Assembly (NCBI RefSeq): GCF_000419685.1
Contig: NZ_ATTM01000007.1
Span: 62,001-126,000, forward strand
Length of the DNA: 64,000 bases
Direction of reading: 5' to 3'
DNA from: Flavobacterium antarcticum DSM 19726
GTDB taxonomy: Bacteria > Bacteroidota > Bacteroidia > Flavobacteriales > Flavobacteriaceae
Part shown: in pieces, positions 35,614 to 45,195 of the stretch
How positions within the stretch are numbered: position 1 is the stretch's first letter
How the letters are laid out: each line of letters opens with the position of its first letter
The notes under the pieces: model-generated
The model's database searches: none
Seen by the model: only the letters and a program-made list of their open reading frames with translations
What the model was told of the DNA's origin: nothing
Translations under genes and position numbers: made by a program

Positions 35614-37011
35614 ATGAAAAAATTTCTATTTTTAATGCTTATTATTTCTGTTGTCGGAAACACATTCGCACAGACAATATTGAATCGCTTTCCCATTGAA
35701 CTTAAAAAATCAAGTAGTTATTATCAGATTTTGAATGGCGAAAATCAGCAGAATGACTATTTTGCTTTTATCGCTGAAAAGCAAAAAATCACGGTTATAA
35801 AATACAATTCAGCGTTATTTTTTAGCGATAGTCTTTCTGTTCCAAGAACGGACAAAGACTTGGATTTCATGGCAGGAGTGACTTTTTCTGCAGATGGAAG
35901 TCCAAATTTATATTTATCCTCAAAAGATTACAAAACAATTAAATCAATTCATTTTGATTTTAGAAGTCACACTGTTTCTGATTTGAATTATAAAAACGAA
36001 TTCAAGAACGAACGAGTAGTCGATTTGTTTTCTGCCAATAATTCACTGCAAATTATTTCGGCGTCTGATGATAATCAGCTGAAATTTACAGTTTTTTCAA
36101 CAGAAGGAAAGAAAGAACAATTAGTATCGTTTACGCCAAATTCTATTTCTGATGAAAAATCCCGAGAAACTTCGTTTACTTCTCTCATCTTCGAAAATGG
36201 AATAGTTGCAGTTGACTCAAAATTGTTTACTCCACTGTATGTTGGCGTTTCAAAAGTAAAGCGTTATTTGAGCGAAAAGAAAGTGGCTCTATCTTTCGAC
36301 GATAAACTGCAAACTACGGTTTTTGAAATTAATTTAGATGATTTTTCTGTGGTGAAAAATCAATTTCCGTACGAGAAATTTGAAAGTGATTCTAAATCCA
36401 ATTCGTTTTTAAATCAAGGTGTTTTGTACCAATTAACGGCAAATTCAAAAGCACTTTCGTTAGCAGGATTTGATTTCGAAACTAAAGAGAAAATTGCTTC
36501 CTATCAAGCTGATTCAAAAAACGAGATTTATTTTAAAAATAGTCCGCTTTTGATTCAGTCTGACAATGGTAAATCGCGCGAACTGAAAAAGACTTCAAAG
36601 CTATTATCAAAAATTGACTTTGGAAATGTAGGTTTAAGCGTTTATTCAACTCCAAATTACAACTTATTCACTATTGGTGGCATTCGCGAAGTTGCTTCTG
36701 GAGGTCAAGTTGCTTTAGGAATTGGCGTCGTACTTGGCGGAATAATTGGTGGCGTAGTAGTTGATCCGAATATAATAATCGACAATAGAAATGCGCAATC
36801 CATCTTTTTTGAAAGTTATTTTGACAGCAATTTCAAGCATTCTAAAGCTCCATTTCGACCTTTGTATATTGATGCTTTGAGTGAATTTCTTAACAAAACG
36901 CAGCCTGCTGTTCAGAACATTTATCCTTTTAAAAACTATGTGATATTAAATTACTACGATAGCAATAAAACGGAATTTGTGATGCGGAAATTTGAAGATA
37001 TTACTGAATAA
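35614..37011 (+). CDS. Exported hypothetical protein
   Basis: The 465-residue product starts with a signal peptide (residues 1 to about 20, ending Phe-Ala-Gln). The mature part is strand-rich with repeated short segments of the type SFTPNSISDEKSRETSFTSL, and could form a beta-propeller-like or similar repeat. A glycine-rich hydrophobic stretch around 365-385 (VALGIGVVLGGIIGGVVV) could be a membrane-associated loop. No known family recognised. It precedes a histone-deacetylase-family gene by 11 bases, so they are probably co-transcribed. Confidence 0.72.
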   Translation: MKKFLFLMLIISVVGNTFAQTILNRFPIELKKSSSYYQILNGENQQNDYFAFIAEKQKITVIKYNSALFFSDSLSVPRTDKDLDFMAGVTFSADGSPNLYLSSKDYKTIKSIHFDFRSHTVSDLNYKNEFKNERVVDLFSANNSLQIISASDDNQLKFTVFSTEGKKEQLVSFTPNSISDEKSRETSFTSLIFENGIVAVDSKLFTPLYVGVSKVKRYLSEKKVALSFDDKLQTTVFEINLDDFSVVKNQFPYEKFESDSKSNSFLNQGVLYQLTANSKALSLAGFDFETKEKIASYQADSKNEIYFKNSPLLIQSDNGKSRELKKTSKLLSKIDFGNVGLSVYSTPNYNLFTIGGIREVASGGQVALGIGVVLGGIIGGVVVDPNIIIDNRNAQSIFFESYFDSNFKHSKAPFRPLYIDALSEFLNKTQPAVQNIYPFKNYVILNYYDSNKTEFVMRKFEDITE

Positions 37012-37022
37012 ATCTTGACTTG

Positions 37023-37925
37023 ATGTTGCCAATCGCTTTCCACCCTATTTACAAACATCCACTTCCTGAAGGTCATCGTTTTCCAATGTTGAAATACGAG
37101 TTGTTACCTCAACAATTATTACACGAGGGAATTGTCACTGAAAAGGATTTTTTCGCACCTGACATTATCGATTTACAGTACGTTTTAGCGGTTCACGACA
37201 AAGCATACGTTGAAGATTTGCTCAATTTAACTTTAGACCCAAAAGCAGCACGTAAAATCGGTTTTCCTCTTTCGGCAGAATTAGTGGAACGCGAACTTCG
37301 CATCGCAAATGGAACTATTTTAGGTTGTGAAAAAGCATTTGAAACAGGAGTTGCTTTCAACATTGCTGGCGGAACGCATCATGCTTTTTCGAATCGTGGC
37401 GAAGCTTTTTGTATGCTAAACGACCAAGCGATTGCTGCGAAATATTTATTAAATAAAAAGTTAGCTTCTAAAATTCTCATTATTGATTTAGATGTGCATC
37501 AAGGAAATGGAACTGCAGAAATATTTCAAAATAATTCAAATGTTTTTACTTTTTCAGTCCACGGAAAAACTAATTATCCTTTTAAGAAAGAAATTTCCGA
37601 TTTAGATATTGCACTTCCGGACGGAACTGCTGATGACGCATATTTGAAAATAATTAGTGCATTTGTTCCCAAATTAATAGAACAAGAAAAACCTGATTTT
37701 ATCTTCTATTTGAGTGGTGTCGACATTTTAGAAACAGACAAATTAGGGAAATTAAGTTGTTCCGTGGATGGTTGTAAAAAACGAGATGAAATTGTTTTCT
37801 CGAATTGCAAGAAATTTGAAATTCCGTTTCAAGTAAGTATGGGCGGTGGGTATTCGCCAGAAATTAAAACAATTATTGACGCGCATGCAAATACGTATCG
37901 TGCGGCTTCTGAGTTGTATTTTTGA
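37023..37925 (+). CDS. Histone-deacetylase/AcuC-family deacetylase
   Basis: The start is ATG at 37023; a TTG immediately upstream (37020) is in frame but adds only one residue. The 300-residue product shows the zinc-hydrolase family motifs: AGGTHHAF (His pair near residue 120), DLDVHQGNGTAE (metal-binding Asp and His), and later LSGVDILETDKLG and MGGGYSP. Members deacetylate acetyl-lysine or acetylpolyamines in bacteria. Substrate is not decided. Very close to the preceding gene. Confidence 0.9.
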   Translation: MLPIAFHPIYKHPLPEGHRFPMLKYELLPQQLLHEGIVTEKDFFAPDIIDLQYVLAVHDKAYVEDLLNLTLDPKAARKIGFPLSAELVERELRIANGTILGCEKAFETGVAFNIAGGTHHAFSNRGEAFCMLNDQAIAAKYLLNKKLASKILIIDLDVHQGNGTAEIFQNNSNVFTFSVHGKTNYPFKKEISDLDIALPDGTADDAYLKIISAFVPKLIEQEKPDFIFYLSGVDILETDKLGKLSCSVDGCKKRDEIVFSNCKKFEIPFQVSMGGGYSPEIKTIIDAHANTYRAASELYF

Positions 37926-37983
37926 TTTATGATTTAAGTTGTGTTCTGTTATCAAAACAGTAGATATTGGCATTTCAGAAAAA

Positions 37984-38026
37984 AGCTATTACGAGTCCCG
38001 ACGTCTCGGGATTGATACGAATAGCT
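37984..38026. repeat. Long hairpin with TCCCGA-CGTC-TCGGGA core
   Basis: Outer arms AGCTATT (37984-37990) and AATAGCT (38020-38026) surround an inner palindrome TCCCGA (37996-38001) and TCGGGA (38006-38011) with a 4-base loop. It lies at the junction of two convergent genes and could end transcription, but the CCCGA/TCGGG core is the kind dispersed through Flavobacterium genomes. Confidence 0.7.
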
Positions 38027-38051
38027 CGAATAGCTCCAAAAAAATTTAAGA

Positions 38052-41000
38052 TTATTTTCCTAAACCTTGTCTCAAAATTTCCTTTATTCCTTCAATATGA
38101 TCAGTGAATTCAGTGATCTGAGATAAAACTTGCGCCATATTATTCGCATCACCAAAAGCTTTGAGTTTATTGTTTTTGACGAAAGTAACCTTGATGCTTT
38201 CCCATCTGTCACGTTCCTCTTTCGTCAGTATTTTAGTCATTTCTTTATATTTCAAAAGATTGGCTTCGGCAGAACTTGTCAATGTTTGCGTTTCGTTTTG
38301 ATAATGCGAAAGGAGAATAGTTTCAATCTCCGCATCGTTCATCACGGGAACAATTTTAGAAACCAACTTATTCATGTCACGATACGAACCTTGCAATCGA
38401 AACGGTGGCTCGACACGATAGGAATCCTCCATTGCAGCCGAGGAAATATAAGCACTGTTTGCTTTTAAAACTACATCGCGAACCTTAATTACTTTATCTA
38501 AAATCGCTAAATAAGCTTCAATATCTTGCTTGGAATGATTGCCTTTTAGTTCAAAACCTTCCTTCTTTCCTGACTTCGCCATTTCAATCAGCGGATATAA
38601 ATCATCCGGCATTTTTGAAGCCAATTGCGTCAAAAGCGGATTTGAAGTCATTGAATTTTCAATCAAACTCAATTCAAAAAGTTCAGACGTATTTCCAATT
38701 ACATCACCTAAATTATAGATATCAGCTCTGTTTGCTAACATATCTGGTATCTGGAATTTCTCCCCAGTTTCGGTATATGGATTTCCTGCCATAACCACAC
38801 AAAATTTCTTTGATTTCATGTCGTACGTCTTTGGATTTCCGTTGTAAACGCCTTCTATCTTTCGCGTTCCATCAGCAAGAGAAATAAATTTCTGTAGAAA
38901 TTCAGGATTACAATGTTGAATATCATCAATATAAAGCATTACATTATTTCCCATTTCCAAAGCTAGATTTAGCTTTTTCAACTCTTCTCTTGCAGCAGAA
39001 TTTGTTGCTGATTCTGGGTCAACGGAAGTAATATCGTTACCAATTGCCGGTCCATTTATTTTCATAAAAACCAATCCCAATCGGTTGGCTAAATATTCCA
39101 TCAACGTTGTTTTTCCGTAACCTGGAGGCGAGACCAAGAGTAACATTCCTGAACGGTCGGTTCGTCTGTCTTCTCCAGCACTTCCTAATTGCTTTGCCAA
39201 ATTCTCTCCAAATAAAGGCAAATAAACTTGGTCAATCAATTTATTTCGAACGAAAGAAGTCAACACTTTTGGTTCAAATTCGTGTAGTCTCAAACTATCT
39301 TTTAATTGAATTGTCAATTGATGTCTTTCCGTTCTGAAATGCTCGAAAGCAGGAACGTCAATATTGAAGTAATTTTCTAAAGTTTCAACAAAATGGTGGT
39401 AATTAAATTGCATAACACCATCAGAAATTGTTGGATGCGATCCCGATAATCCCGTAATAATTGCATCTGCTTGAATGCTGATAATATTTTCTTTACTTTC
39501 ATGTGGAAATAGCAACATCGCAACGACTTCAAACGCGTATTCAAAATCATTTGTATTTTTTGAATCCGACAAATAAGAAGAAACCCACTGCATTGCCAGC
39601 TGTAATTTGGCTTCAAACCCAGCTGCCTTTTCTATTCCTTGTTTGAATTTCAGATAAGTTTCTTTCGACTCAAGTGCTTTTTGAAATTCTTCAGCAAGTT
39701 GTTTTGCTTTTAAACTTGTGACAAAAGTATCGTCTTGTACTAATTCTTGGAACAAATATTTAGTTATTTTATGAGCGTCAAATTTCCACTTCTTAGTAAA
39801 TTCTGACTTTTCTAAAAATGAAATAGCTTCTTTTTCAAGTTCTACTAAAATGTAATCGAACTCAGTGCTGTTTGGAAAAATATCTAAAACTTCGCCAGCT
39901 GATTTTATCTTTTGATTTAAGTGCTCGCGCTTTCCTTCTTCTAAATGATGCCAGAAAAATTGTGCGAACGCTCTACTTTTCGAATCAAAACGCAACATAT
40001 CAAGTGCATTGTGTTTTTCTAATAACGTTTTTAAAATTAATAAAGCATCCGCATCATGAACTCCTTTAATATATCCTTCCGAATAATTCTTAGAAGTTTC
40101 GTCCGCAACTAAAGCTTGTAAATCCTCATAAGTCATTGCAGATAATTCCTCCGTAGAATGCGTTTTGAAGATTTTATATGATAAAAATGAACCACGATAA
40201 ATAGCATCAGTTTCGGATACTAAATCTTGGTCCCAATATTTCTTGCCCGAATCTAAAACTTCGTTCTTCAACGGTTGATAGAAATCGGTTCCTGTTAAGT
40301 GGTAATTTAATTTTCCTTCTTTGAAAACGATTGTTAAGTCAAGTGCTTGGCGGTTTACGGCAAATTTATGTTTACCTAAACGAATTATGTTTTCGCCGTC
40401 TTCATACAATTCGTGTTTGTCTTTCAACTTTCGCAAAGCATCCTCTTTTGCCGATTTCAATTCGGTTTCGATCGATTCTGCTTTCCCAACATCTTCTAAA
40501 TCTACAAGCTGTTTGACTAAATCGCGTAGTTTTGAAATCATTAAATCGGAAGCAAAATACCCGTTGATTTCTTCCATCGAATTAAAAGTCATCGCTTTAT
40601 TTGCCACACTTTTCAAAATTCGTTTAGAAGCAGTTTCAACCGCAATCGCTTTCTTATTCCTGCTTTCAATCAAGCTGTTTTTCTTGGCTTCGAAAGCCGT
40701 ATAAATCTCTTCTCGTTTTTCAATAATCAAAACGGTGAAATCCTCGTAATCGGCAAAACGCGCTTCTAGATCTTCGAGTTGCACTGACATTTTATTCAGC
40801 GATTCTGCAATTTTATCTGGCGTATTTGCACGGTCAATTGCATTGACAATACTTTGGTCAATCAACTTCATTTGCGCAGCAAAATCGGCTTTCGCCTCTT
40901 TTCCACCCAACGTATTCATCTTGTTTTTAATTTCTGCTTTCACTTTATTTAGTGTCGCAAAAATCAAAGAAATGTTGTTTATAATTTGTGTCGCATGCGA

Positions 41001-42902
41001 AGTATCTTCAATATTAAGATTTGAAACTATGTCAATCAACATTTCTAAATCAGTAGTAATCTGATTCACTTCCGCTTCTAACTTTTTACCTTCTGCAACT
41101 TTTGAAATGGCTTCAATTTCGCCTTGTTTTTCTTGAACTCGAACATGGTAAGGCTCGAGCGCTTTTTCGTCTAAAAGAAACGTTACGCAATACTGCGAAA
41201 TACGTTCCGTTTGCTCAACGATTTCCTTTTCTAAATTTTCAATAAAAGTTTCATCGACATATCGAATTTCTTTCAAACTAATTACTTCTCCACGAAGCGT
41301 TCGCAGATTAGCAAGATTGCTTACAAAAACATCAATATTATCTAGCGGCGATGATTTAATTGTGCTGAAAAGTTTATAAGCTTTTTCCTGAGTTTGCGCA
41401 ATAATTTCTTTCGCATGCAAACGCAATTGAACTACTTTTTCAAATTCATCAATCGCAGCATTGGCCGTATTTTTAATTTCTAAAAGCGGAATTTTCAACT
41501 CAAAGGTTTCCGTTCCGCCAATCCAATAATAACCGTCTAAAATATTTTGTGAAAGCTTTGACAAGTCGGCATATAAACCATCATAATCATCACTCTTGTT
41601 AAGAAGTGTAATTATTGAATTAGAATCAGCCATTGCTTTTACAATGTCTTTATTCCCAATTTTGTAAATAAAACTATCTTTAAATTCCGTTGGAATAATA
41701 TCACCTTTAACAAATGGTGTTTGCCAAATCTGGATTACGTGATTTTTTGTTTGCTCGTTTTCCGATTTAAAATAGCACAATTCCCCATTTTTCAATATGG
41801 TAAAACCGTTGCAAATAATTGGTGTTTTGACTTCATGCGAAATCAAATTGTAAGAAATCAGAACGTACTGTCCATATTTACTTTCATAAAAAACATAGAT
41901 AAAATCTTCTCCGTTTGGAGATGCAATGCGTTCTTGAAACAGTAGATTTTCTAAACTATTTTCGAAGATTTTATATTCTCCAGTTTGCAAATAGTAGCCA
42001 TTAGAAAACATCAATCCATGATTATCCGGCAACAAAATCGCAGCATTTTTCACACTGTCAATTTTCTGAACTTCTTGTAATTTATGGTTGTAAATAAAAT
42101 ACCGCGCTTCTTCTTGAAATGGTTTTATTTGCAAAGCAATCAAGTTTCCAAGATCGGCGAATTTGTAAGTTCCATCATCTAAAGTTTGATCTGGAAACTC
42201 CACTTCTTCTTCGTAAATTCCTTTTCCAGAAGCAGTATTGTCTTCAATTTTGATGGTTAATGTACCACCCACGGTTTCTACGAAAACTTTATCTTGAATT
42301 GAAATATGTGGATGCTTTCCGTATTTCTGCATTTCTCTAGTGGTTTCTTGCCACAGGAAATCATGTTGTTTTGGAAATTTATATTCGTGGTCGCTTCTGT
42401 TGTCAATATATTCCAATTGACCTTCACGAATCAACCATTTAAAAGTTTTAATATCTGTTAGTCGGTCGCTTAACTGGAAAACCATGTGCAGGTAATTCCC
42501 AGAAATAAAGAATTTCTTGAACTCGGTGTCGCGGTAATATTTGTACAGATTTAAAAAGTCGAATAGAAAGGTTTCGTCGTTTATTAAATCTAAACTTTGA
42601 ATTTGAAATTCACCATTTTCATACTTATAAATACTGAAAACGTCTTCGATTTTGATATCAGTTCGCAATCCGAAATAAACGTTATAACCTAAAATACATA
42701 AATCACCTATACTAACAATGTCGTTAGAAATACAATTGTTATCCGTAATGATGCGATTGTTTGCAATCAGTTTGGTTTCGATACTCCCGAAAACTGCTTT
42801 TCGCGCCTCATTAAGTAAATTTAATCGTTCAATTAAATCCTTTTTTTGAGCTTCTAAACGGCTTTGTATAATTTCGTAAGTTCCGCCTTCAAGTGCATTC
42901 AT
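38052..42902 (-). CDS. Giant AAA ATPase, DUF3686 type
   Basis: The 1616-residue cytosolic product has three parts. Residues about 1-420 are strand-rich with the DUF3686-like pattern (SIGDLCILGYNVYFG, SISIYKYENG). Residues about 430-830 are mostly long helices/coiled coil (e.g. KKLEAEVNQITTDLEMLIDIVSNL). The C-terminal part holds an AAA-type ATPase: Walker A GYGKTT with Lys1264 (LVSPPGYGKTTLMEY), Walker B IDD with Asp1326 and Asp1327 (MLYIDDIQH), sensor I-like VVMAGNP. The databases call such proteins DNA-repair ATPases, but no DNA-repair motif is visible to me. It follows the flotillin operon on the same strand past two terminator hairpins. Confidence 0.88.
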   Translation of the reverse strand: MNALEGGTYEIIQSRLEAQKKDLIERLNLLNEARKAVFGSIETKLIANNRIITDNNCISNDIVSIGDLCILGYNVYFGLRTDIKIEDVFSIYKYENGEFQIQSLDLINDETFLFDFLNLYKYYRDTEFKKFFISGNYLHMVFQLSDRLTDIKTFKWLIREGQLEYIDNRSDHEYKFPKQHDFLWQETTREMQKYGKHPHISIQDKVFVETVGGTLTIKIEDNTASGKGIYEEEVEFPDQTLDDGTYKFADLGNLIALQIKPFQEEARYFIYNHKLQEVQKIDSVKNAAILLPDNHGLMFSNGYYLQTGEYKIFENSLENLLFQERIASPNGEDFIYVFYESKYGQYVLISYNLISHEVKTPIICNGFTILKNGELCYFKSENEQTKNHVIQIWQTPFVKGDIIPTEFKDSFIYKIGNKDIVKAMADSNSIITLLNKSDDYDGLYADLSKLSQNILDGYYWIGGTETFELKIPLLEIKNTANAAIDEFEKVVQLRLHAKEIIAQTQEKAYKLFSTIKSSPLDNIDVFVSNLANLRTLRGEVISLKEIRYVDETFIENLEKEIVEQTERISQYCVTFLLDEKALEPYHVRVQEKQGEIEAISKVAEGKKLEAEVNQITTDLEMLIDIVSNLNIEDTSHATQIINNISLIFATLNKVKAEIKNKMNTLGGKEAKADFAAQMKLIDQSIVNAIDRANTPDKIAESLNKMSVQLEDLEARFADYEDFTVLIIEKREEIYTAFEAKKNSLIESRNKKAIAVETASKRILKSVANKAMTFNSMEEINGYFASDLMISKLRDLVKQLVDLEDVGKAESIETELKSAKEDALRKLKDKHELYEDGENIIRLGKHKFAVNRQALDLTIVFKEGKLNYHLTGTDFYQPLKNEVLDSGKKYWDQDLVSETDAIYRGSFLSYKIFKTHSTEELSAMTYEDLQALVADETSKNYSEGYIKGVHDADALLILKTLLEKHNALDMLRFDSKSRAFAQFFWHHLEEGKREHLNQKIKSAGEVLDIFPNSTEFDYILVELEKEAISFLEKSEFTKKWKFDAHKITKYLFQELVQDDTFVTSLKAKQLAEEFQKALESKETYLKFKQGIEKAAGFEAKLQLAMQWVSSYLSDSKNTNDFEYAFEVVAMLLFPHESKENIISIQADAIITGLSGSHPTISDGVMQFNYHHFVETLENYFNIDVPAFEHFRTERHQLTIQLKDSLRLHEFEPKVLTSFVRNKLIDQVYLPLFGENLAKQLGSAGEDRRTDRSGMLLLVSPPGYGKTTLMEYLANRLGLVFMKINGPAIGNDITSVDPESATNSAAREELKKLNLALEMGNNVMLYIDDIQHCNPEFLQKFISLADGTRKIEGVYNGNPKTYDMKSKKFCVVMAGNPYTETGEKFQIPDMLANRADIYNLGDVIGNTSELFELSLIENSMTSNPLLTQLASKMPDDLYPLIEMAKSGKKEGFELKGNHSKQDIEAYLAILDKVIKVRDVVLKANSAYISSAAMEDSYRVEPPFRLQGSYRDMNKLVSKIVPVMNDAEIETILLSHYQNETQTLTSSAEANLLKYKEMTKILTKEERDRWESIKVTFVKNNKLKAFGDANNMAQVLSQITEFTDHIEGIKEILRQGLGK

Positions 42903-42931
42903 ACTGTAAAGTGTAGGTGGTTATTTAAAAA

Positions 42932-42957
42932 AAGTCTGAATTTTCAAAATCAGACTT
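42932..42957 (-). terminator. Hairpin terminator between flotillin and AAA ATPase genes
   Basis: On the minus strand, AAGTCTGA pairs with TCAGACTT over a 10-base loop and is followed by a run of seven Ts. It lies downstream of the flotillin stop and upstream of the AAA start. Confidence 0.82.
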
Positions 42958-42964
42958 AAAAATT

Positions 42965-42995
42965 TCCTGCAAGAATTTATTCGACTCTTGCAGGA
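42965..42995 (-). terminator. Second hairpin between flotillin and AAA ATPase genes
   Basis: TCCTGCAAGA (42965-42974) and TCTTGCAGGA (42986-42995) form a 10-bp perfect stem with an 11-base loop; on the minus strand it is followed by AAATTTTT. It is the first of two tandem hairpins met by RNA polymerase leaving the flotillin gene. Confidence 0.78.
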
Positions 42996-43010
42996 TAAAT
43001 TGAGAAGTGG

Positions 43011-45071
43011 TTATCCTAATTTTTTATTGGTTAAACCAAGATTCTTAGCCATCGACATTAAATTTGAAAACAATCCTTGCTCTTCATCGTCGCTACTTCT
43101 TCTTTGCAGTTCAAGTAGCAATCCTGAAACGGTTAGATTTTTTATGTCTTCAGAAGAGATTCCGTATTTATCAGCAAATCCTTTGATTTTTTCTAGCAAA
43201 TTTCCGCCGTCTAAATTTCCGTCGCCAAGAATTGCTTCTTTAATTTCAGTGATATTTTCAGAACTATTTACCAATCTGTCGAATCCTTTGGCTCTTGTAA
43301 TTTGACCCACGATTTGTTCAAAGAACATTGTTTCGCCACCGACGATATCAATTTTCGCAGCTTTCAATGCTTCGCCAATAACGCTTGCTTGTGCGTCTGC
43401 GATATCTTTTTGGATATTGATGTGTGCCAAATCAACTTGCAGTTCTTTATTCAAACGCAATTTGAACTCTTCGTGTTCTTTTCCTACACCGTCTAATTTC
43501 TTCATTGCATTTGCTTTTTCTTCGATTCCTTTTGCTTCTGCTAACGCTTTCTCCCGAATCACTTCAGCTTCTGCAAAGCCTAAATCTCTTGAAGATGTTG
43601 CTTTCGCTGTCATTCCTGATGCTTCAGCAATAGCCATTTTTTCAACAATCACAGCGTCTACAATTCCTTGACGCTCGTTTGCATCCGCTTTCGCATGCAT
43701 TACTTGTGCTTCAGAAAGTCCAACAGTTGCATCTTCTTTTGCTTTGGCTTCTGCCAAAATTTTCCGCGCTTGTGCTTCTTTTTCGCTTGCCACTAAATGT
43801 GCTTCTGCATCAATATTGATTTCCTCTGCTTTTTGTTTTGCAGCATCTTTTTCAGATTCGGCCGCTCTTATTTTCTTAATATAAAGTTCCTCACTATCTC
43901 TTTCAGCCAAAGTAATCGCCACTTTTTTAGCTCTATCGGCTGTTTTGAAAGCTTCAATATCCTTCATGTTTTCCTGTTCTTGCACTACGCCTTTTTCAAG
44001 TACTACTCGATCACGGATGACATCTTGAATGTTTTTACGTTCAATTTCAACTGCTTTTTCTTTTTCAATTTGTGCCAAAGTCACTACTCTTTCGCGTTCT
44101 GTTTGCTCCAAAGCTCGGTCTTTTTCCACACGTTCTGTTTCCACAGCTTCCGTACGTTCTTTATTTTTTAACGCAACAATTACCAATCGGTCTTTGTTTT
44201 CTTCCGCAACAGCCACTTTTTCAGTTGTATTGATTCGAGCAGTTTCAGATTTCAAACGCTCTTCTTCAGAAACCTTCATGATTTCTGCTTCTTCACGCGA
44301 CTTGATATTAGCGATTTCTCTTTTTTGTTGTTCTTCTTTTTCCGACAATTGACGGTCTAAAGCTAAAATTGCTTCTCTCGCTTCCACATCTTGCTTGCGA
44401 ATCGTTTTTTCTTCGTCTCTGCGAATCAAATTCGATTTGATATTTTGAGCAGCAGTTAACTCTATAATTTTCTTGATCCCTTCAGAATCCAAGATATTAT
44501 CTGCTTTTAAAAAGCTTAAAGGTGTTTGCTCTAAATCATCAATCGCACAATCGTCTAGAATATATCCGTTTAAATCAGTTCCAATAATTGAAATAATTTC
44601 AGCACGAAATTCACTTCGTGCTTCGTATAATTCGATGAAATCAAATTTCTTTCCAACGGTTTTCAACGCTTCAGAAAATTTAGCATCAAATAACGTTCGA
44701 AGTACTTCCATATCGGAAGCTCTTTCGCAACCAATAGTTTGTGCTACATTTATAATATCAGCGGTAGATTTATTGATTTTTATGAAAAAAGTAACTTTGA
44801 TATCTGCTCGAATATTGTCTTTACAAATCAATCCATTTGCACCAGTTCGTTCTACATCTAATTTTTTTACGGAAATATCCATAATTTCCATTTTGTGCAA
44901 AACCGGTACTACAAGTCCTGCATTGTAAAAAACTTTTGTCCCTCCGGCACCGGTTCTTACAATTACTTTTCCTTGAATAATTTTTTTGTACATTGAAATT
45001 ATCCAGACTAAAAGGCCGATAATGACAATAATGATCGCAATCATTGTAATAAGTAAAGAATCTCCTAACAT
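43011..45071 (-). CDS. Flotillin/YqiK-like membrane scaffold protein
   Basis: The 686-residue product has an N-terminal membrane segment (about residues 5-27), an SPFH (Band 7) domain (about 35-200: VRTGAGGTKVFYNAGLVVPVLHKME) and a long alpha-helical coiled coil (about 215-520) rich in EA repeats (AEAKAKEDATVGLSEAQ), with a variable C-terminal tail ending near MAKNLGL. This is the typical flotillin layout: a membrane-tethered, oligomerising scaffold that organises microdomains. It sits in the PspA operon, as in the E. coli yqiJ-yqiK pair, with a YqiJ-like partner just upstream. Confidence 0.93.
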   Translation of the reverse strand: MLGDSLLITMIAIIIVIIGLLVWIISMYKKIIQGKVIVRTGAGGTKVFYNAGLVVPVLHKMEIMDISVKKLDVERTGANGLICKDNIRADIKVTFFIKINKSTADIINVAQTIGCERASDMEVLRTLFDAKFSEALKTVGKKFDFIELYEARSEFRAEIISIIGTDLNGYILDDCAIDDLEQTPLSFLKADNILDSEGIKKIIELTAAQNIKSNLIRRDEEKTIRKQDVEAREAILALDRQLSEKEEQQKREIANIKSREEAEIMKVSEEERLKSETARINTTEKVAVAEENKDRLVIVALKNKERTEAVETERVEKDRALEQTERERVVTLAQIEKEKAVEIERKNIQDVIRDRVVLEKGVVQEQENMKDIEAFKTADRAKKVAITLAERDSEELYIKKIRAAESEKDAAKQKAEEINIDAEAHLVASEKEAQARKILAEAKAKEDATVGLSEAQVMHAKADANERQGIVDAVIVEKMAIAEASGMTAKATSSRDLGFAEAEVIREKALAEAKGIEEKANAMKKLDGVGKEHEEFKLRLNKELQVDLAHINIQKDIADAQASVIGEALKAAKIDIVGGETMFFEQIVGQITRAKGFDRLVNSSENITEIKEAILGDGNLDGGNLLEKIKGFADKYGISSEDIKNLTVSGLLLELQRRSSDDEEQGLFSNLMSMAKNLGLTNKKLG

Positions 45072-45102
45072 GTTTTTGGTTTTTTAATTAAGTTGGAATA
45101 GG

Positions 45103-45177
45103 TTATAGAATATATGCTAAAATCAGTGCTAATAAAGGCATCAGCAAATCCATTATTTGAATTATTATTGCAATCAT
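45103..45177 (-). CDS. Possible 24-residue membrane micropeptide
   Basis: In the 124-base gap between the YqiJ-like and flotillin genes an ATG at 45177 opens 24 codons to a TAA at 45103. The product is an almost uninterrupted hydrophobic helix (Leu, Ile, Ala, Met, with one Asp, one Gln, one Pro) and would insert as a single membrane helix. The location within a membrane-stress operon and the strongly hydrophobic composition argue for a real small protein; the short length means chance cannot be excluded. Confidence 0.35.
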   Translation of the reverse strand: MIAIIIQIMDLLMPLLALILAYIL

Positions 45178-45195
45178 TATAAAATAATTTTAGAA

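Noticed and set aside
40321..40704. 127-codon plus-strand frame inside the AAA ATPase gene
   Set aside because: It is antisense to a strong coding frame, with Ser/Phe-rich random composition and no motif.
43797..44352. Plus-strand frames antisense to the flotillin coiled coil
   Set aside because: They are the mirror of the Glu/Ala/Lys-rich coiled coil, giving Phe/Ser/Cys-rich low-complexity products without any domain.
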